Source: Apostichopus japonicus
Taxonomy: Eukaryota; Echinodermata; Holothuroidea; Aspidochirotida; Stichopodidae
Assembly (NCBI RefSeq): GCF_037975245.1
Contig: NC_092583.1
Span: 14,983,264-15,047,263, forward strand
Direction of reading: 5' to 3'
DNA: 64,000 nucleotides
Shown: piece after piece, positions 1 to 12,256 of the stretch
How the letters are laid out: the number at the start of each line of letters is the position of its first letter
Position numbering within the stretch: the first letter of the stretch is position 1
Made by a program: the position numbers and the translations under genes
Notes under the pieces: model-generated
What the model was told of the DNA's origin: nothing
Seen by the model: the letters and a program-made list of their open reading frames with translations, nothing else
Database searches by the model: none

Positions 1-111
1 CACTTGTAATCACTGAGGTGATTGAAGAAGATGAGACAGTGTATGAGTTTGTTGCCGCAAATGAAGCAGGAACAGTCACGACAGAAGCAGAACTACTCAT
101 TCCTGTAGATG
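1..111 (+). CDS. Titin-like exon, 3' end only (Ig C-terminal half), array copy 0
   Basis: This is the tail of an exon cut by the left window edge. The frame starts at base 3 and encodes the last 36 residues of an I-set Ig domain (strands E to G), ending in a Pro-Val-Asp motif. It matches the end of the six complete array exons that follow, except for a Phe where they have Leu after the Tyr-Glu of strand F. The donor at 112 is ggtgagtc, leaving one base of the split Gly/Glu codon (phase 1). The family role would be a folded link in a giant sarcomeric protein; that role is inferred from homology. Confidence 0.85.
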
Positions 112-1258
112 GTGAGTCATCTTTTATATACCAAGATGCAGTGATGTTACTATTTAATAGTAAAAAGAAAGTGTACCTTTGATTCTCACATCACTTTTTT
201 CCATATAGTGTATTTTGCTATTCGTGGTATTGTAGCTTTCAAATCGTTCAGATTTGTTTACTTGACATTATCTGTTTCATTTATCTATTTCAAATTACAG
301 TGATATATATTGCTTGAACCTAAGAGATTCGGTTCTATGTATTCATAAAATGAATAATCATTCCAAAAAGTTCATTATTCTATTTTGGCCAGGAAATGCT
401 TCATATATCATGCACGCTTATATCTTTTCATTGCATGATTAAGATGGGGACTCACACAGACCTCTCAAAGCTTGGGTTCTTGTGATCACCCAGCTGGTAG
501 CTAACATTCACTTAACACAAGTATTGCAAAAGTTGTTGCAACTGGTTAGAGTAGCAACAGCCATTGCAAAAACGACAGTAATTGAGTTTGATCCTATCAG
601 AGTCTATGTACAGCGGCCTCTGTGGATATTGCCATTCCCTCTTTGTCTCCTTCAGCTTGCTCTTACTCTCTCTCTCTGTCTCTCTCTGAATTGGTTGCAT
701 ACCTTCCTCATCGGGAAGATATTTCTCTCTTTCATATGCTACAACTTGAACATGAACATGAAATTTGTAAATACCTCCAGCTGTTCTTGTTCAGCAAGTG
801 CCTTGTAGTGCATGTTCTAGTCGTACATAACTGTACAAGTGTGATAAACCGAAAGATGTAATGCTTGTTTATCTTCTTGATTCATCTGTCTTGAAGCATT
901 TTATTTTTGCATGCAATAAAGATATAAGTTACTCGATCTGTTTTTTTTATTTCTTATGTTGAAGCATAAGCATGTATGAAACTTCACAAATAAATACTTT
1001 TTTCCTGCTTCAATGAAAATAGCTTCTTTCATCATTCTTTTGCTCTTCTTTTAACAACTTCTCCAATCCACTATATCTTTATGCTCTGTAACACAAAGAA
1101 AGGTGCGGCATGAAAGCTACATTTACAGGTTCTGCTTTGAACAGTTAAAAATCCTTGGTATTGATCTGCTACCTCCTATGCCAACCTGCTGGCTGACTGA
1201 TTCATACAACAATCGTGTATTTGGCCATGGACTGAATTCAGTGACTTTGTTCCAACAG
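112..1258 (+). other. Array intron 0 (1147 bp)
   Basis: GT-AG intron between array exons 0 and 1. It is nearly identical to the next five array introns. It holds a CT-rich microsatellite near 666-687, TGCATG motifs at 432, 809 and 908, an AATAAA at 915, and an unused-looking acceptor at 300 (see findings). The branch-like ctgac/ctgat motif lies near 1193-1203. No coding exon is supported in it. Confidence 0.8.
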
Positions 1259-3046
1259 AAAAGCCAGATGCGCCTGAAAAGCATTCTCCACAAGAGGTGC
1301 AAATAACATTTGAGATACCCGAAGAGAAACCTATTGAAGAACAACCAATTGATGAGAAACCTTTGGAAGAATTTCATGAGAGACATAGGGGACCAGCAGA
1401 ACTACCGGAAGAACAACCCAGTGAGAGTGATGAACCTGATAGGCAACTTGAAGCACCAACAGAAAAGGAAATAACAATTGAAGTTCCGGAGGAACAATCA
1501 CCAGAAGAAGCACTTCCTACTAAGAAAGTTCCACTGGAAGACCTTCCTAGAGATGAGCTTCCTGAAGAGGAACATCCCATTGAGGATCATCCTGTAGAAG
1601 AGCAACCAGATGACACACTTCCTGCAGAATTCCCTGTGGAGGATAAACCTGAAGACACTTTCCAGGACACTTTGGAACTGACAGTAGATGAGGAGCCAAG
1701 ACTACCGCAAGAAATTCAAATTACATTTGATATACCTGAAGAGAGCCAACCAGATGTGGAAGAACCCATGGAAGAGACTCCAGCAGAAGGGCTACCAGTA
1801 ACCGAGAAGCCATCAGAGCCCATCACAGAAACAACAGAGGTGGTCATTGAAGAAAAGCCTGAACAAATACATGAAGTTGAAATCAATTTTGAAGTTCCAG
1901 AAGAAACTAAGCCTGAGGAAGTTCTTTTGGAGGAACGTCCCACGGAAGAGCATCCTGTAGAGGAGCAACCAGAAGAAACATTTCCTGAAGAGTTTCCTGC
2001 GGAGGATAAACCTGAAGACACTTTCCAGGACACTTTGGAACTGACAGTAGATGAGGAGCCAAGACTACCGCAAGAAATTCAAATTACATTTGATATACCT
2101 GAAGAGAGACAACCAGATGTGGAAGAACCCATGGAAGAGACTCCAGCTGAAGAGCTACCAGTAACCGAGAAGCCATCAGAGCCCATCACAGAAACAACAG
2201 AGGTGGTCATTGAAGAAAAACCTGAACAACCCCAAGAAGTTGAAATCACTTTTGAAGTTCCAGAAGAAAAGCAATCTGAGGAGGTTTTATTGGAGGAACA
2301 ACCAGAAGATGATAAGCCAGAGGATGCACTGAGAGAGACCACCGAGGTCAGAATTGAAAGAGAACCAGAAGCACCTCAAGAAATAGAAATCACTTTTGAA
2401 GTCCCCAAAGATGAAACTGTTCAAGAAACTGTGACAACTACAGTTACAACAATAACAAAGAAAGAGATTCCAGAAAGCAGAGAGACAACAACTGTTTCCA
2501 TTGATAAAGGACCAGAGGAACTGATGCCAATAGAGTTTGAGATTAAGCCAACTGAAGAGACTCCTAAAGAACATACACCTCATGAAGTATCAGAAAAAGA
2601 GCTTTTACCAAAAGAGTCATATCCTGATGTTGAAATTGAGGTCGTGCTGCCGGAAGAGGATACAAAAGAGAGGACTGAAATTTTCATGGAAAAAGAACCA
2701 GAACCTCTTGAACCAATTGAAATTACTGTGGATGTCACTGAAGAGAAAAAAGAGGACACTATATTCATAGAACTAGTGCAAGAATTGACTGATGTCACTG
2801 TCAATATTGGAGATACAGCCACCTTTACATGTCGAGTGATAGGTTTCCCAAGGCCTACTATCACCTGGTTAATCAATGGTAATCCTTTGAGCGATGATCG
2901 ATTCATATCTGTGTATGAATTGGATGGAATTTGTACACTTGTAATCACTGAGGTGATTGAAGAAGATGAGACAGTGTATGAGTTGGTTGCCGCAAATGAA
3001 GCAGGAACAGTCACGACAGAAGCAGAACTACTCATTCCTGTAGATG
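1259..3046 (+). CDS. Titin-like PEVK-like spring plus Ig exon, array copy 1
   Basis: The acceptor is ccaacag at 1252-1258 and the donor is ggtgagtc at 3047. The exon is 1788 bp (596 codons), phase 1-1. Residues 1-130 are a Glu/Pro-rich leader with EEQP and EEKP motifs. Two 121-aa repeats start near residues 132 and 253 (each with a FQDTLELTVDE core), followed by a shortened third, then a Thr-rich stretch (TTTVTTIT) near residue 400. An I-set Ig fills residues 501-595, with strand-B Cys (TFTC), the core Trp (ITWL), an extra strand-E Cys (GICTL), and no Cys in strand F (YELVAAN). The acidic part is probably a disordered elastic segment; this is inferred from composition and from the titin family. 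Confidence 0.92.
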
Positions 3047-4182
3047 GTGAGTCATCTTTTATATACCAAGATGCAGTGATGTTACTATTTAATAGTAAAA
3101 AGAATGTACCTTTGATTCTCACATCACTTTTTTCCATATAGTGTATTTTGCTATTCGTGGTATTGTAGCTTTCAAATCGTTCAGATTTGTTTACTTTACA
3201 TTATCTTTTTCATTTATCTATTTCAAATTACAGTGATATATATTGCTGAAACCTAAGAGATTCGGTTCTATGTATTCATAAAATGAATAATCATTCCAAA
3301 AAGTTCATTATTCTACTTTGGCCAGGAAATGCTTCATATATCATGCACGCTTATATCTTTTCATTGCATGATTAAGATGGGGACTCACACAGACCTCTCA
3401 AAGCTTGGGTTCTTGTGATCACCCAGCTGGTAGCTAACATTCACTTAACACAAGTATTGCAAAAGTTGTTGCAACTGGTTAGAGTAGCAACAGCCATTGC
3501 AAAAGCGACAGTAATTGAGTTTGATCCTATCAGAGTCTATGTACAGCGGCCTCTGTGGATATTGCCATTCCCTCTTTGTCTCCTTCAGCTTGCTCTTACT
3601 CTCTCTCTCTCTTAATTGGTTGCATACCTTCCTCATCGGGAAGATATTTCTCTTTCATATGCTACAACTTGAACATGAACATGAAATTTGTCAATTGCTC
3701 CAGCTGTTCTTGTTCAGCAAGTGCCTTGTAGTGCATGTTCTAGTCGTACATAACTGTACAAGTGTGATAAACCGAACGATGTAATGCTTGTTAATCTTCT
3801 TGATTCATCTGTCTTGAAGCATTTTATTTTTGCATGCAATAAAGATATAAGTTACTCGATCTGTATTTTTTATTTCTTATGTTGAAGCATAAGCATGTAT
3901 GAAACTTCACAAATAAATACTTTTGTTCCTGCTTCAATGAAAATAGCTTCTTTCATCATTCTTTTGCTCTTCTTTTAACAACTTCTCCAATCCACTATAT
4001 CTTTATGCTCTGTAACACAAAGAAAGGTGCGGCATGAAAGCTACATTTACAGGTTCTGCTTTGAACAGTTAAAAATCCTTGGTATTGATCTGCTACCTCC
4101 TATGCCAACCTGCTGGCTGACTGATTCATACAACAATCGTGTATTTGGCCATGGACTGAATTCAGTGACTTTGTTCCAACAG
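3047..4182 (+). other. Array intron 1 (1136 bp)
   Basis: Near-identical copy of array intron 0. It carries (CT)7 at 3599-3612, TGCATG at 3365, 3732 and 3831, and an unused-looking acceptor at 3233. No exon is supported. Confidence 0.8.
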
Positions 4183-5970
4183 AAAAGCCAGATGCACCTG
4201 AAAAGCATTCTCCACAAGAGGTGCAAATAACATTTGAGATACCCGAAGAGAAACCTATTGAAGAACAACCAATTGATGAGAAACCTTTGGAAGAATTTCA
4301 TGAGAGACATAGGGGACCAGCAGAACTACCGGAAGAACAACCCAGTGAGAGTGATGAACCTGATAGGCAACTTGAAGCACCAACAGAAAAGGAAATAACA
4401 ATTGAAGTTCCGGAGGAACAATCACCAGAAGAAGCACTTCCTACTAAGAAAGTTCCACTGGAAGACCTTCCTAGAGATGAGCTTCCTGAAGAGGAACATC
4501 CTATTGAGGATCATCCTGTAGAAGAGCAACCAGATGACACACTTCCTGCAGAATTCCCTGTGGAGGATAAACCTGAAGACACTTTCCAGGACACTTTGGA
4601 ACTGACAGTAGATGAGGAGCCAAGACTACCGCAAGAAATTCAAATTACATTTGATATACCTGAAGAGAGCCAACCAGATGTGGAAGAACCCATGGAAGAG
4701 ACTCCAGCAGAAGGGCTACCAGTAACCGAGAAGCCATCAGAGCCCATCACAGAAACAACAGAGGTGGTCATTGAAGAAAAGCCTGAACAAATACATGAAG
4801 TTGAAATCAATTTTGAAGTTCCAGAAGAAACTAAGCCTGAGGAAGTTCTTTTGGAGGAACGTCCCACGGAAGAGCATCCTGTAGAGGAGCAACCAGAAGA
4901 AACATTTCCTGAAGAGTTTCCTGCGGAGGATAAACCTGAAGACACTTTCCAGGACACTTTGGAACTGACAGTAGATGAGGAGCCAAGACTACCGCAAGAA
5001 ATTCAAATTACATTTGATATACCTGAAGAGAGACAACCAGATGTGGAAGAACCCATGGAAGAGACTCCAGCTGAAGAGCTACCAGTAACCGAGAAGCCAT
5101 CAGAGCCCATCACAGAAACAACAGAGGTGGTCATTGAAGAAAAACCTGAACAACCCCAAGAAGTTGAAATCACTTTTGAAGTTCCAGAAGAAAAGCAACC
5201 TGAGGAGGTTTTATTGGAGGAACAACCAGAAGATGATAAGCCAGAGGATGCACTGAGAGAGACCACCGAGGTCAGAATTGAAAGAGAACCAGAAGCACCT
5301 CAAGAAATAGAAATCACTTTTGAAGTCCCCAAAGATGAAACTGTTCAAGAAACTGTGACAACTACAGTTACAACAATAACAAAGAAAGAGATTCCAGAAA
5401 GCAGAGAGACAACAACTGTTTCCATTGAAAAAGGACCAGAGGAACTGATGCCAATAGAGTTTGAGATTAAGCCAACTGAAGAGACTCCTAAAGAACATAC
5501 ACCTCATGAAGTATCAGAAAAAGAGCTTTTACCAAAAGAGTCATATCCTGATGTTGAAATTGAGGTCGTGCTGCCGGAAGAGGATACAAAAGAGAGGACT
5601 GAAATTTTCATGGAAAAAGAACCAGAACCTCTTGAACCATTTGAAATTACTGTGGATGTCACTGAAGAGAAAAAAGAGGACACTATATTCATAGAACTAG
5701 TGCAAGAATTGACTGATGTTACTGTCAATATTGGAGATACAGCCACCTTTACATGTCGAGTGATAGGTTTCCCAAGGCCTACTATCACCTGGTTAATCAA
5801 TGGTAATCCTTTGAGTGATGATCGATTCATATCTGTGTATGAATTGGATGGAATTTGTACACTTGTAATCACTGAGGTGATTGAAGAAGATGAGACAGTG
5901 TATGAGTTGGTTGCCGCAAATGAAGCAGGAACAGTCACGACAGAAGCAGAACTACTCATTCCTGTAGATG
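4183..5970 (+). CDS. Titin-like PEVK-like spring plus Ig exon, array copy 2
   Basis: Same size (1788 bp, 596 codons), phase and domain order as copy 1: Glu/Pro leader, two 121-aa repeats plus a shortened third, Thr-rich stretch, Ig at 5685-5970. It differs from copy 1 by only a few residues, for example KQPEE for KQSEE, a Glu for Asp before Lys-Gly-Pro, and EPFEIT for EPIEIT. The donor is ggtgagtt at 5971. The closeness of copies 1 and 2, introns included, suggests they arose from each other recently. Confidence 0.92.
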
Positions 5971-7113
5971 GTGAGTTATCTTTTATATACCAAGATGCAG
6001 TGATGTTACTATTTAATAGTAAAAAGAAAGTGTACCTTTGATTCTCACATCACTTTTTTCCATATAGTGTATTTTGCTATTCGTGGTATTGTAGCTTTCA
6101 AATCGTTCAGATTTGTTTACTTGACATTATCTTTTTCATTTATCTATTTCAAATTACAGTGATATATATTGCTGAAACCTAAGAGATTCGGTTCTATGTA
6201 TTCATAAAATGAATAATCATTCCAAAAAGTTCATTTTCTACTTTGGCCAGGAAATGCTTCATATATCATGCACGCTTATATCTTTTCATTGCATGATTAA
6301 GATGGGGACTCACACAGACCTCTCAAAGCTTGGGTTCTTGTGATCACCCAGCTGGTAGCTAACATTCACTTAACACAAGTATTGCAAAAGTTGTTGCAAC
6401 TGGTTAGAGTAGCAACAGCCATTGCAAAAACGACAGTAATTGAGTTTGATCCTATCAGAGTCTATGTACAGCGGCCTCTGTGGATATTGCCATTCCCTCT
6501 TTGTCTCCTTCAGCTTGCTCTTACTCTCTCTCTCTCTCTCTTAATTGGTTGCATACCTTCCTCATCGGGAAGATATTTCTCTCTTTCATATGCTACAACT
6601 TGAACATGAACATGAAATTTGTCAATTGCTCCAGCTGTTCTTGTTCAGCAAGTGCCTTGTAGTGCATGTTCTAGTCGTACATAACTGTACAAGTGTGATA
6701 AACCGAAAGATGTAATGCTTGTTAATCTTCTTGATTCATCTGTCTTGGAGCATTTTATTTTTGCATGCAGTAAAGATATAAGTTACTCGATCTGTATTTT
6801 TTATTTCTTATGTTGAAGCATAAGCATGTATGAAACTTCACAAATAAATACTTTTGTTCCTGCTTCAATGAAAATAGCTTCTTTCATCATTCTTTTGCTC
6901 TTCTTTTAACAACTTCTCCAATCCACTATATCTTTATGCTCTATAACACAAAGAAAGGTGCGGCATGAAAGCTACATTTACAGGTTCTGCTTTGAACAGT
7001 TAAAAATCCTTGGTATTGATCTGCTACCTCCTATGCCAACCTGCTGGCTGACTGATTCATACAACAATCGTGTATTTGGCCATGGACTGAATTCAGTGAC
7101 TTTGTTCCAACAG
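5971..7113 (+). other. Array intron 2 (1143 bp)
   Basis: Copy of the array intron with a (CT)9 tract at 6524-6541. The AATAAA found in introns 0 and 1 is changed here (gcagtaaag near 6767). No exon is supported. Confidence 0.8.
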
Positions 7114-8538
7114 AAAAGCCAGATGCACCTGAAAAGCATTCTCCACAAGAGGTGCAAATAACATTTGAGATACCCGAAGAGAAACCTATTGAAGAACAAC
7201 CAATTGATGAGAAACCTTTGGAAGAATTTCATGAGAGACATAGGGGACCAGCAGAACTACCGGAAGAACAACCCAGTGAGAGTGATGAACCTGATAGGCA
7301 ACTTGAAGCACCAACAGAAAAGGAAATAACAATTGAAGTTCCGGAGGAACAATCACCAGAAGAAGCACTTCCTACTAAGAAAGTTCCACTGGAAGACCTT
7401 CCTAGAGATGAGCTTCCTGAAGAGGAACATCCCATTGAGGATCATCCTGTAGAAGAGCAACCAGATGACACACTTCCTGCAGAATTCCCTGTGGAGGATA
7501 AACCTGAAGACACTTTCCAGGACACTTTGGAACTGACAGTAGATGAGGAGCCAAGACTACCGCAAGAAATTCAAATTACATTTGATATACCTGAAGAGAG
7601 ACAACCAGATGTGGAAGAACCCATGGAAGAGACTCCAGCTGAAGAGCTACCAGTAACCGAGAAGCCATCAGAGCCCATCACAGAAACAACAGAGGTGGTC
7701 ATTGAAGAAAAACCTGAACAACCCCAAGAAGTTGAAATCACTTTTGAAGTTCCAGAAGAGAAGCAACCTGAGGAGGTTTTATTGGAGGAACAACCAGAAG
7801 ATGATAAGCCAGAGGATGCACTGAGAGAGACCACCGAGGTCAGAATTGAAAGAGAACCAGAAGCACCTCAAGAAATAGAAATCACTTTTGAAGTCCCCAA
7901 AGATGAAACTGTTCAAGAAACTGTGACAACTACAGTTACAACAATAACAAAGGAAGAGATTCCAGAAAGCAGAGAGACAACAACCGTTTCCATTGAAAAA
8001 GGACCAGAGGAACTGATGCCAATAGAGTTTGACATTAAGCCAACTGAAGAGACTCCTAAAGAACATACACCTCATGAAGTATCAGAAAAAGAGCTTTTAC
8101 CAAAAGAGTCATATCCTGATGTTGAAATTGAGGTCGTGCTGCCGGAAGAGGATACAAAAGGGAGGACTGAAATTTTCATGGAAAAAGAACCAGAACCTCT
8201 TGAACCATTTGAAATTACTGTGGATGTCACTGAAGAGAAAAAAGAGGACACTATATTCATAGAACTAGTGCAAGAATTGACTGATGTTACTGTCAATATT
8301 GGAGATACAGCCACCTTTACATGTCGAGTGATAGGTTTCCCAAGGCCTACTATCACCTGGTTAATCAATGGTAATCCTTTGAGTGATGATCGATTCATAT
8401 CTGTGTATGAATTGGATGGAATTTGTACACTTGTAATCACTGAGGTGATTGAAGAAGATGAGACAGTGTATGAGTTGGTTGCCGCAAATGAAGCAGGAAC
8501 AGTCACGACAGAAGCAGAACTACTCATTCCTGTAGATG
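7114..8538 (+). CDS. Titin-like PEVK-like spring plus Ig exon, array copy 3 (short form)
   Basis: This exon is 1425 bp (475 codons), exactly 363 bp or 121 residues shorter than copies 1 and 2. It keeps one full 121-aa repeat instead of two. The segment with the IHEVEINFEVPEE variant is the one missing, so the loss joins equivalent points of adjacent repeats. Frame, acceptor (ccaacag) and donor (ggtgagtc) are intact. Markers KEEIPES, FDIKPTE and TKGRTEIF set it apart from copies 1-2 and group it with copy 4. The Ig domain is at 8253-8538. Confidence 0.92.
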
Positions 8539-9683
8539 GTGAGTCATCTTTTATATACCAAGATGCAGTGATGTTACTATTTAATAGTAAAAAGAAAGTG
8601 TACCTTTGATTCTCACATCACTTTTTTCCATATAGTGTATTTTGCTATTCGTGGTATTGTAGCTTTCAAATCGTTCAGATTTGTTTACTTGACATTATCT
8701 TTTTCATTTATCTATTTCAAATTACAGTGATATATATTGCGTGAACCTAAGAGATTCGGTTCTATGTAGTCATAAAATGAATAATCATTCCAAAAAGTTC
8801 ATTATTCTATTTTGGCCAGGAATAGCTTCAAATACTTTATCATGCACGCTTATATCTTTTCATTGCATGATTAAGATGGGGACTCACACAGACCTCTCAG
8901 AGCTTGGGTTCTTGTGATCACCCAGCTGGTAGCTGACATTCACTTAACACAAGTATTGCAAAAGTTGTTGCAACTGGTTAGAGTAGCAACAGCCATTGCA
9001 AAAACGACAGTAATTGAGTTTGATCCTATCAGAATCTATGTACAGCGGCCTCTGTGGATATTGCCATTCCCTCTTTGTCTCCTTCAGCTTGCTCTTACTC
9101 TCTCTCTCTCTCTTAATTGGTTGCATACCTTCCTCATCGGGAAGATATTTCTCTTTCATATGCTACAACTTGAACATGAACATGAAATTTGTCAATTGCT
9201 CCAGCTGTTCTTGTTCAGCAAGTGCCTTGTAGTGCATGTTCTAGTCGTACATAACTGTACAAGTGTGATAAACCGAACGATGTAATGCTTGTTAATCTTC
9301 TTGATTCATCTGTCTTGAAGCATTTTATTTTTGCATGCAATAAAGATATAAGTTACTCGATCTGTATTTTTTATTTCTTATGTTGAAGCATAAGCATGTA
9401 TGAAACTTCACAAATAAATACTTTTGTTCCTGCTTCAATGAAAATAGCTTCTTTCATCATTCTTTTGCTCTTCTTTTAACAACTTCTCCAATCCACTATA
9501 TCTTTATGCTCTGTAACACAAAGAAAGGTGCGGCATGAAAGCTACATTTACAGGTTCTGCTTTGAACAGTTAAAAATCCTTGGTATTGATCTGCTACCTC
9601 CTATGCCAACCTGCTGGCTGACTGATTCATACAACAATCGTGTATTTGGCCATGGACTGAATTCAGTGACTTTGTTCCAACAG
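8539..9683 (+). other. Array intron 3 (1145 bp), mosaic
   Basis: Array intron with (CT)8 at 9098-9113. Its left part (tgtagtcat, caaatactttatc, gctgacatt) carries variants shared with introns 4 and 5. Its right part (aaagttgttgc, acgacagtaattg) carries those of introns 0-2. The switch lies between about 8935 and 8965. No exon is supported. Confidence 0.8.
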
Positions 9684-11108
9684 AAAAGCCAGATGCACCT
9701 GAAAAGCATTCTCCACAAGAGGTGCAAATAACATTTGAGATACCCGAAGAGAAACCTATTGAAGAACAACCAATTGATGAGAAACCTTTGGAAGAATTTC
9801 ATGAGAGACATAGGGGACCAGCAGAACTACCGGAAGAACAACCCAGTGAGAGTGATGAACCTGATAGGCAACTTGAAGCACCAACAGAAAAGGAAATAAC
9901 AATTGAAGTTCCGGAGGAACAATCACCAGAAGAAGCACTTCCTACTAAGAAAGTTCCACTGGAAGACCTTCCTAGAGATGAGCTTCCTGAAGAGGAACAT
10001 CCCATTGAGGATCATCCTGTAGAAGAGCAACCAGATGACACACTTCCTGCAGAATTCCCTGTGGAGGATAAACCTGAAGACACTTTCCAGGACACTTTGG
10101 AACTGACAGTAGATGAGGAGCCAAGACTACCGCAAGAAATTCAAATTACATTTGATATACCTGAAGAGAGACAACCAGATGTGGAAGAACCCATGGAAGA
10201 GACTCCAGCTGAAGAGCTACCAGTAACCGAGAAGCCATCAGAGCCCATCACAGAAACAACAGAGGTGGTCATTGAAGAAAAACCTGAACAACCCCAAGAA
10301 GTTGAAATCACTTTTGAAGTTCCAGAAGAGAAGCAACCTGAGGAGGTTTTATTGGAGGAACAACCAGAAGATGATAAGCCAGAGGATGCACTGAGAGAGA
10401 CCACCGAGGTCAGAATTGAAAGAGAACCAGAAGCACCTCAAGAAATAGAAATCACTTTTGAAGTCCCCAAAGATGAAACTGTTCAAGAAACTGTGACAAC
10501 TACAGTTACAACAATAACAAAAGAAGAGATTCCAGAAAGCAGAGAGACAACAACCGTTTCCATTGAAAAAGGACCAGAGGAACTGATGCCAATAGAGTTT
10601 GACATTAAGCCAACTGAAGAGACTCCTAAAGAACATACACCTCATGAAGTATCAGAAAAAGAGCTTTTACCAAAAGAGTCATATCCTGATGTTGAAATTG
10701 AGGTCGTGCTGCCGGAAGAGGATACAAAAGGGAGGACTGAAATTTTAATGGAAAAAGAACCAGAACCTCTTGAACCATTTGAAATTACTGTGGATGTCAC
10801 TGAAGAGAAAAAAGAGGACACTATATTCATAGAACTAGTGCAAGAATTGACTGATGTTACTGTCAATATTGGAGATACAGCCACCTTTACATGTCGAGTG
10901 ATAGGTTTCCCAAGGCCTACTATCACCTGGTTAATCAATGGTAATCCTTTGAGTGATGATCGATTCATATCTGTGTATGAATTGGATGGAATTTGTACAC
11001 TTGTAATCACTGAGGTGATTGAAGAAGATGAGACAGTGTATGAGTTGGTTGCCGCAAATGAAGCAGGAACAGTCACGACAGAAGCAGAACTACTCATTCC
11101 TGTAGATG
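9684..11108 (+). CDS. Titin-like PEVK-like spring plus Ig exon, array copy 4 (short form)
   Basis: Nearly identical to copy 3: 1425 bp, 475 codons, one full 121-aa repeat, phase 1-1, Ig at 10823-11108. One visible change is EILMEKEP for EIFMEKEP, a variant shared with copy 5. The pair 3-4 therefore probably comes from duplication of one short unit. The Ig has strand-B and strand-E Cys and lacks the strand-F Cys, as in all array copies. Confidence 0.92.
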
Positions 11109-12256
11109 GTGAGTCATCTTTTATATACCAAGATGCAGTGATGTTACTATTTAATAGTAAAAAGAAAGTGTACCTTTGATTCTCACATCACTTTTTTCCA
11201 TATAGTGTATTTTGCTATTCGTGGTATTGTAGCTTTCAAATCGTTCAGATTTGTTTACTTGACATTATCTTTTTCATTTATCTATTTCAAATTACAGTGA
11301 TATATATTGCGTGAACCTAAGAGATTCGGTTCTATGTAGTCATAAAATGAATAATCATTCCAAAAAGTTCATTATTCTATTTTGGCCAGGAAATGCTTCA
11401 AATACTTTATCATGCACGCTTATATCTTTTCATTGCATGATTAAGATGGGGACTCACACAGACCTCTCAAAGCTTGGGTTCTTGTGATCACCCAGCTGGT
11501 AGCTGACATTCACTTAACACAAGTATTGCAAAGTTGCTGCAACTGGTTAGAGTAGCAACAGCCATTGCAAAAATTTCAGTTATTGAGTTTGATCCTATCA
11601 GAGTCTATGTACAGCGGCCTCTGTGGATATTGCCATTCCCTCTTTGTCTCCTTCAGCTTGCTCTTACTCTCTCTCTCTCTCTGAATTGGTTGCATACCTT
11701 CCTCATCGGGAAGATATTTCTCTCTTTCATATGCTACAACTTGAACATGAACATGAAATTTGTCAATTGCTCCAGCTGTTCTTGTTCAGCAAGTGCCTTG
11801 TAGTGCATGTTCTAGTCGTACATAACTGTACAAGTGTGATAAACCGAAAGATGTAATGCTTGTTAATCTTCTTGATTCATCTGTCTTGAAGCATTTAATT
11901 TTTGCATCCAAATAAAGATATAAGTTACTCGGTCCGTTTTTTTTATTTCTTATGTTGAAGCATAAGCAAGTATGAAACTTCACAAATAAATACTTTTGTT
12001 CCTGCTTCAATGAAAATAGCTTCTTTCATCATTCTTTTGCTCTTCTTTTAACAACTTCTCCAATCCATTATATCTTTATGCTCTATAACACAAAGAAAGG
12101 TGCAGCATGAAAGCTACATTTACAGGTTCTGCTTTGAACAGTTAAAAATCCTTTGGTATTGATCTGCTACCTCCTATGCCAACCTGCTGGCTGACTGATT
12201 CATACAACAATCGTGTATTTGGCCATGGACTGAATTCAGTGACTTTGTTCCAACAG
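11109..12256 (+). other. Array intron 4 (1148 bp)
   Basis: Array intron with (CT)8 at 11667-11682. It has the aagttgctgc and aaaatttcag variants shared only with intron 5. The third TGCATG of introns 0-3 is lost here (tgcatccaa near 11904). No exon is supported. Confidence 0.8.

Noticed and set aside
482-808. Repeated + strand open frames in the array introns starting near 482, 3415, 6340 and 8914
   Set aside because: They lie inside introns bounded by consistent GT-AG sites. Their length and sequence change with the CT microsatellite in each copy, so the frame is not conserved.
1103-1306. Conserved 67-codon open frame just before each array exon (1103, 4027, 6958, 9528)
   Set aside because: It spans the branch region and the acceptor, is broken by an extra base in the last two introns (near 12151 and 15091), and runs into the exon in the wrong frame.
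1374-10404. Many Ser/Gly-rich open frames on the - strand (for example 1716-2033, 2079-2342, 7571-7834)
   Set aside because: They mirror the Glu/Pro-rich + strand repeats (GAA and CCA codons read backwards give Ser, Gly and Thr runs). They recur at the same place in every array copy and have no promoter or splice context.
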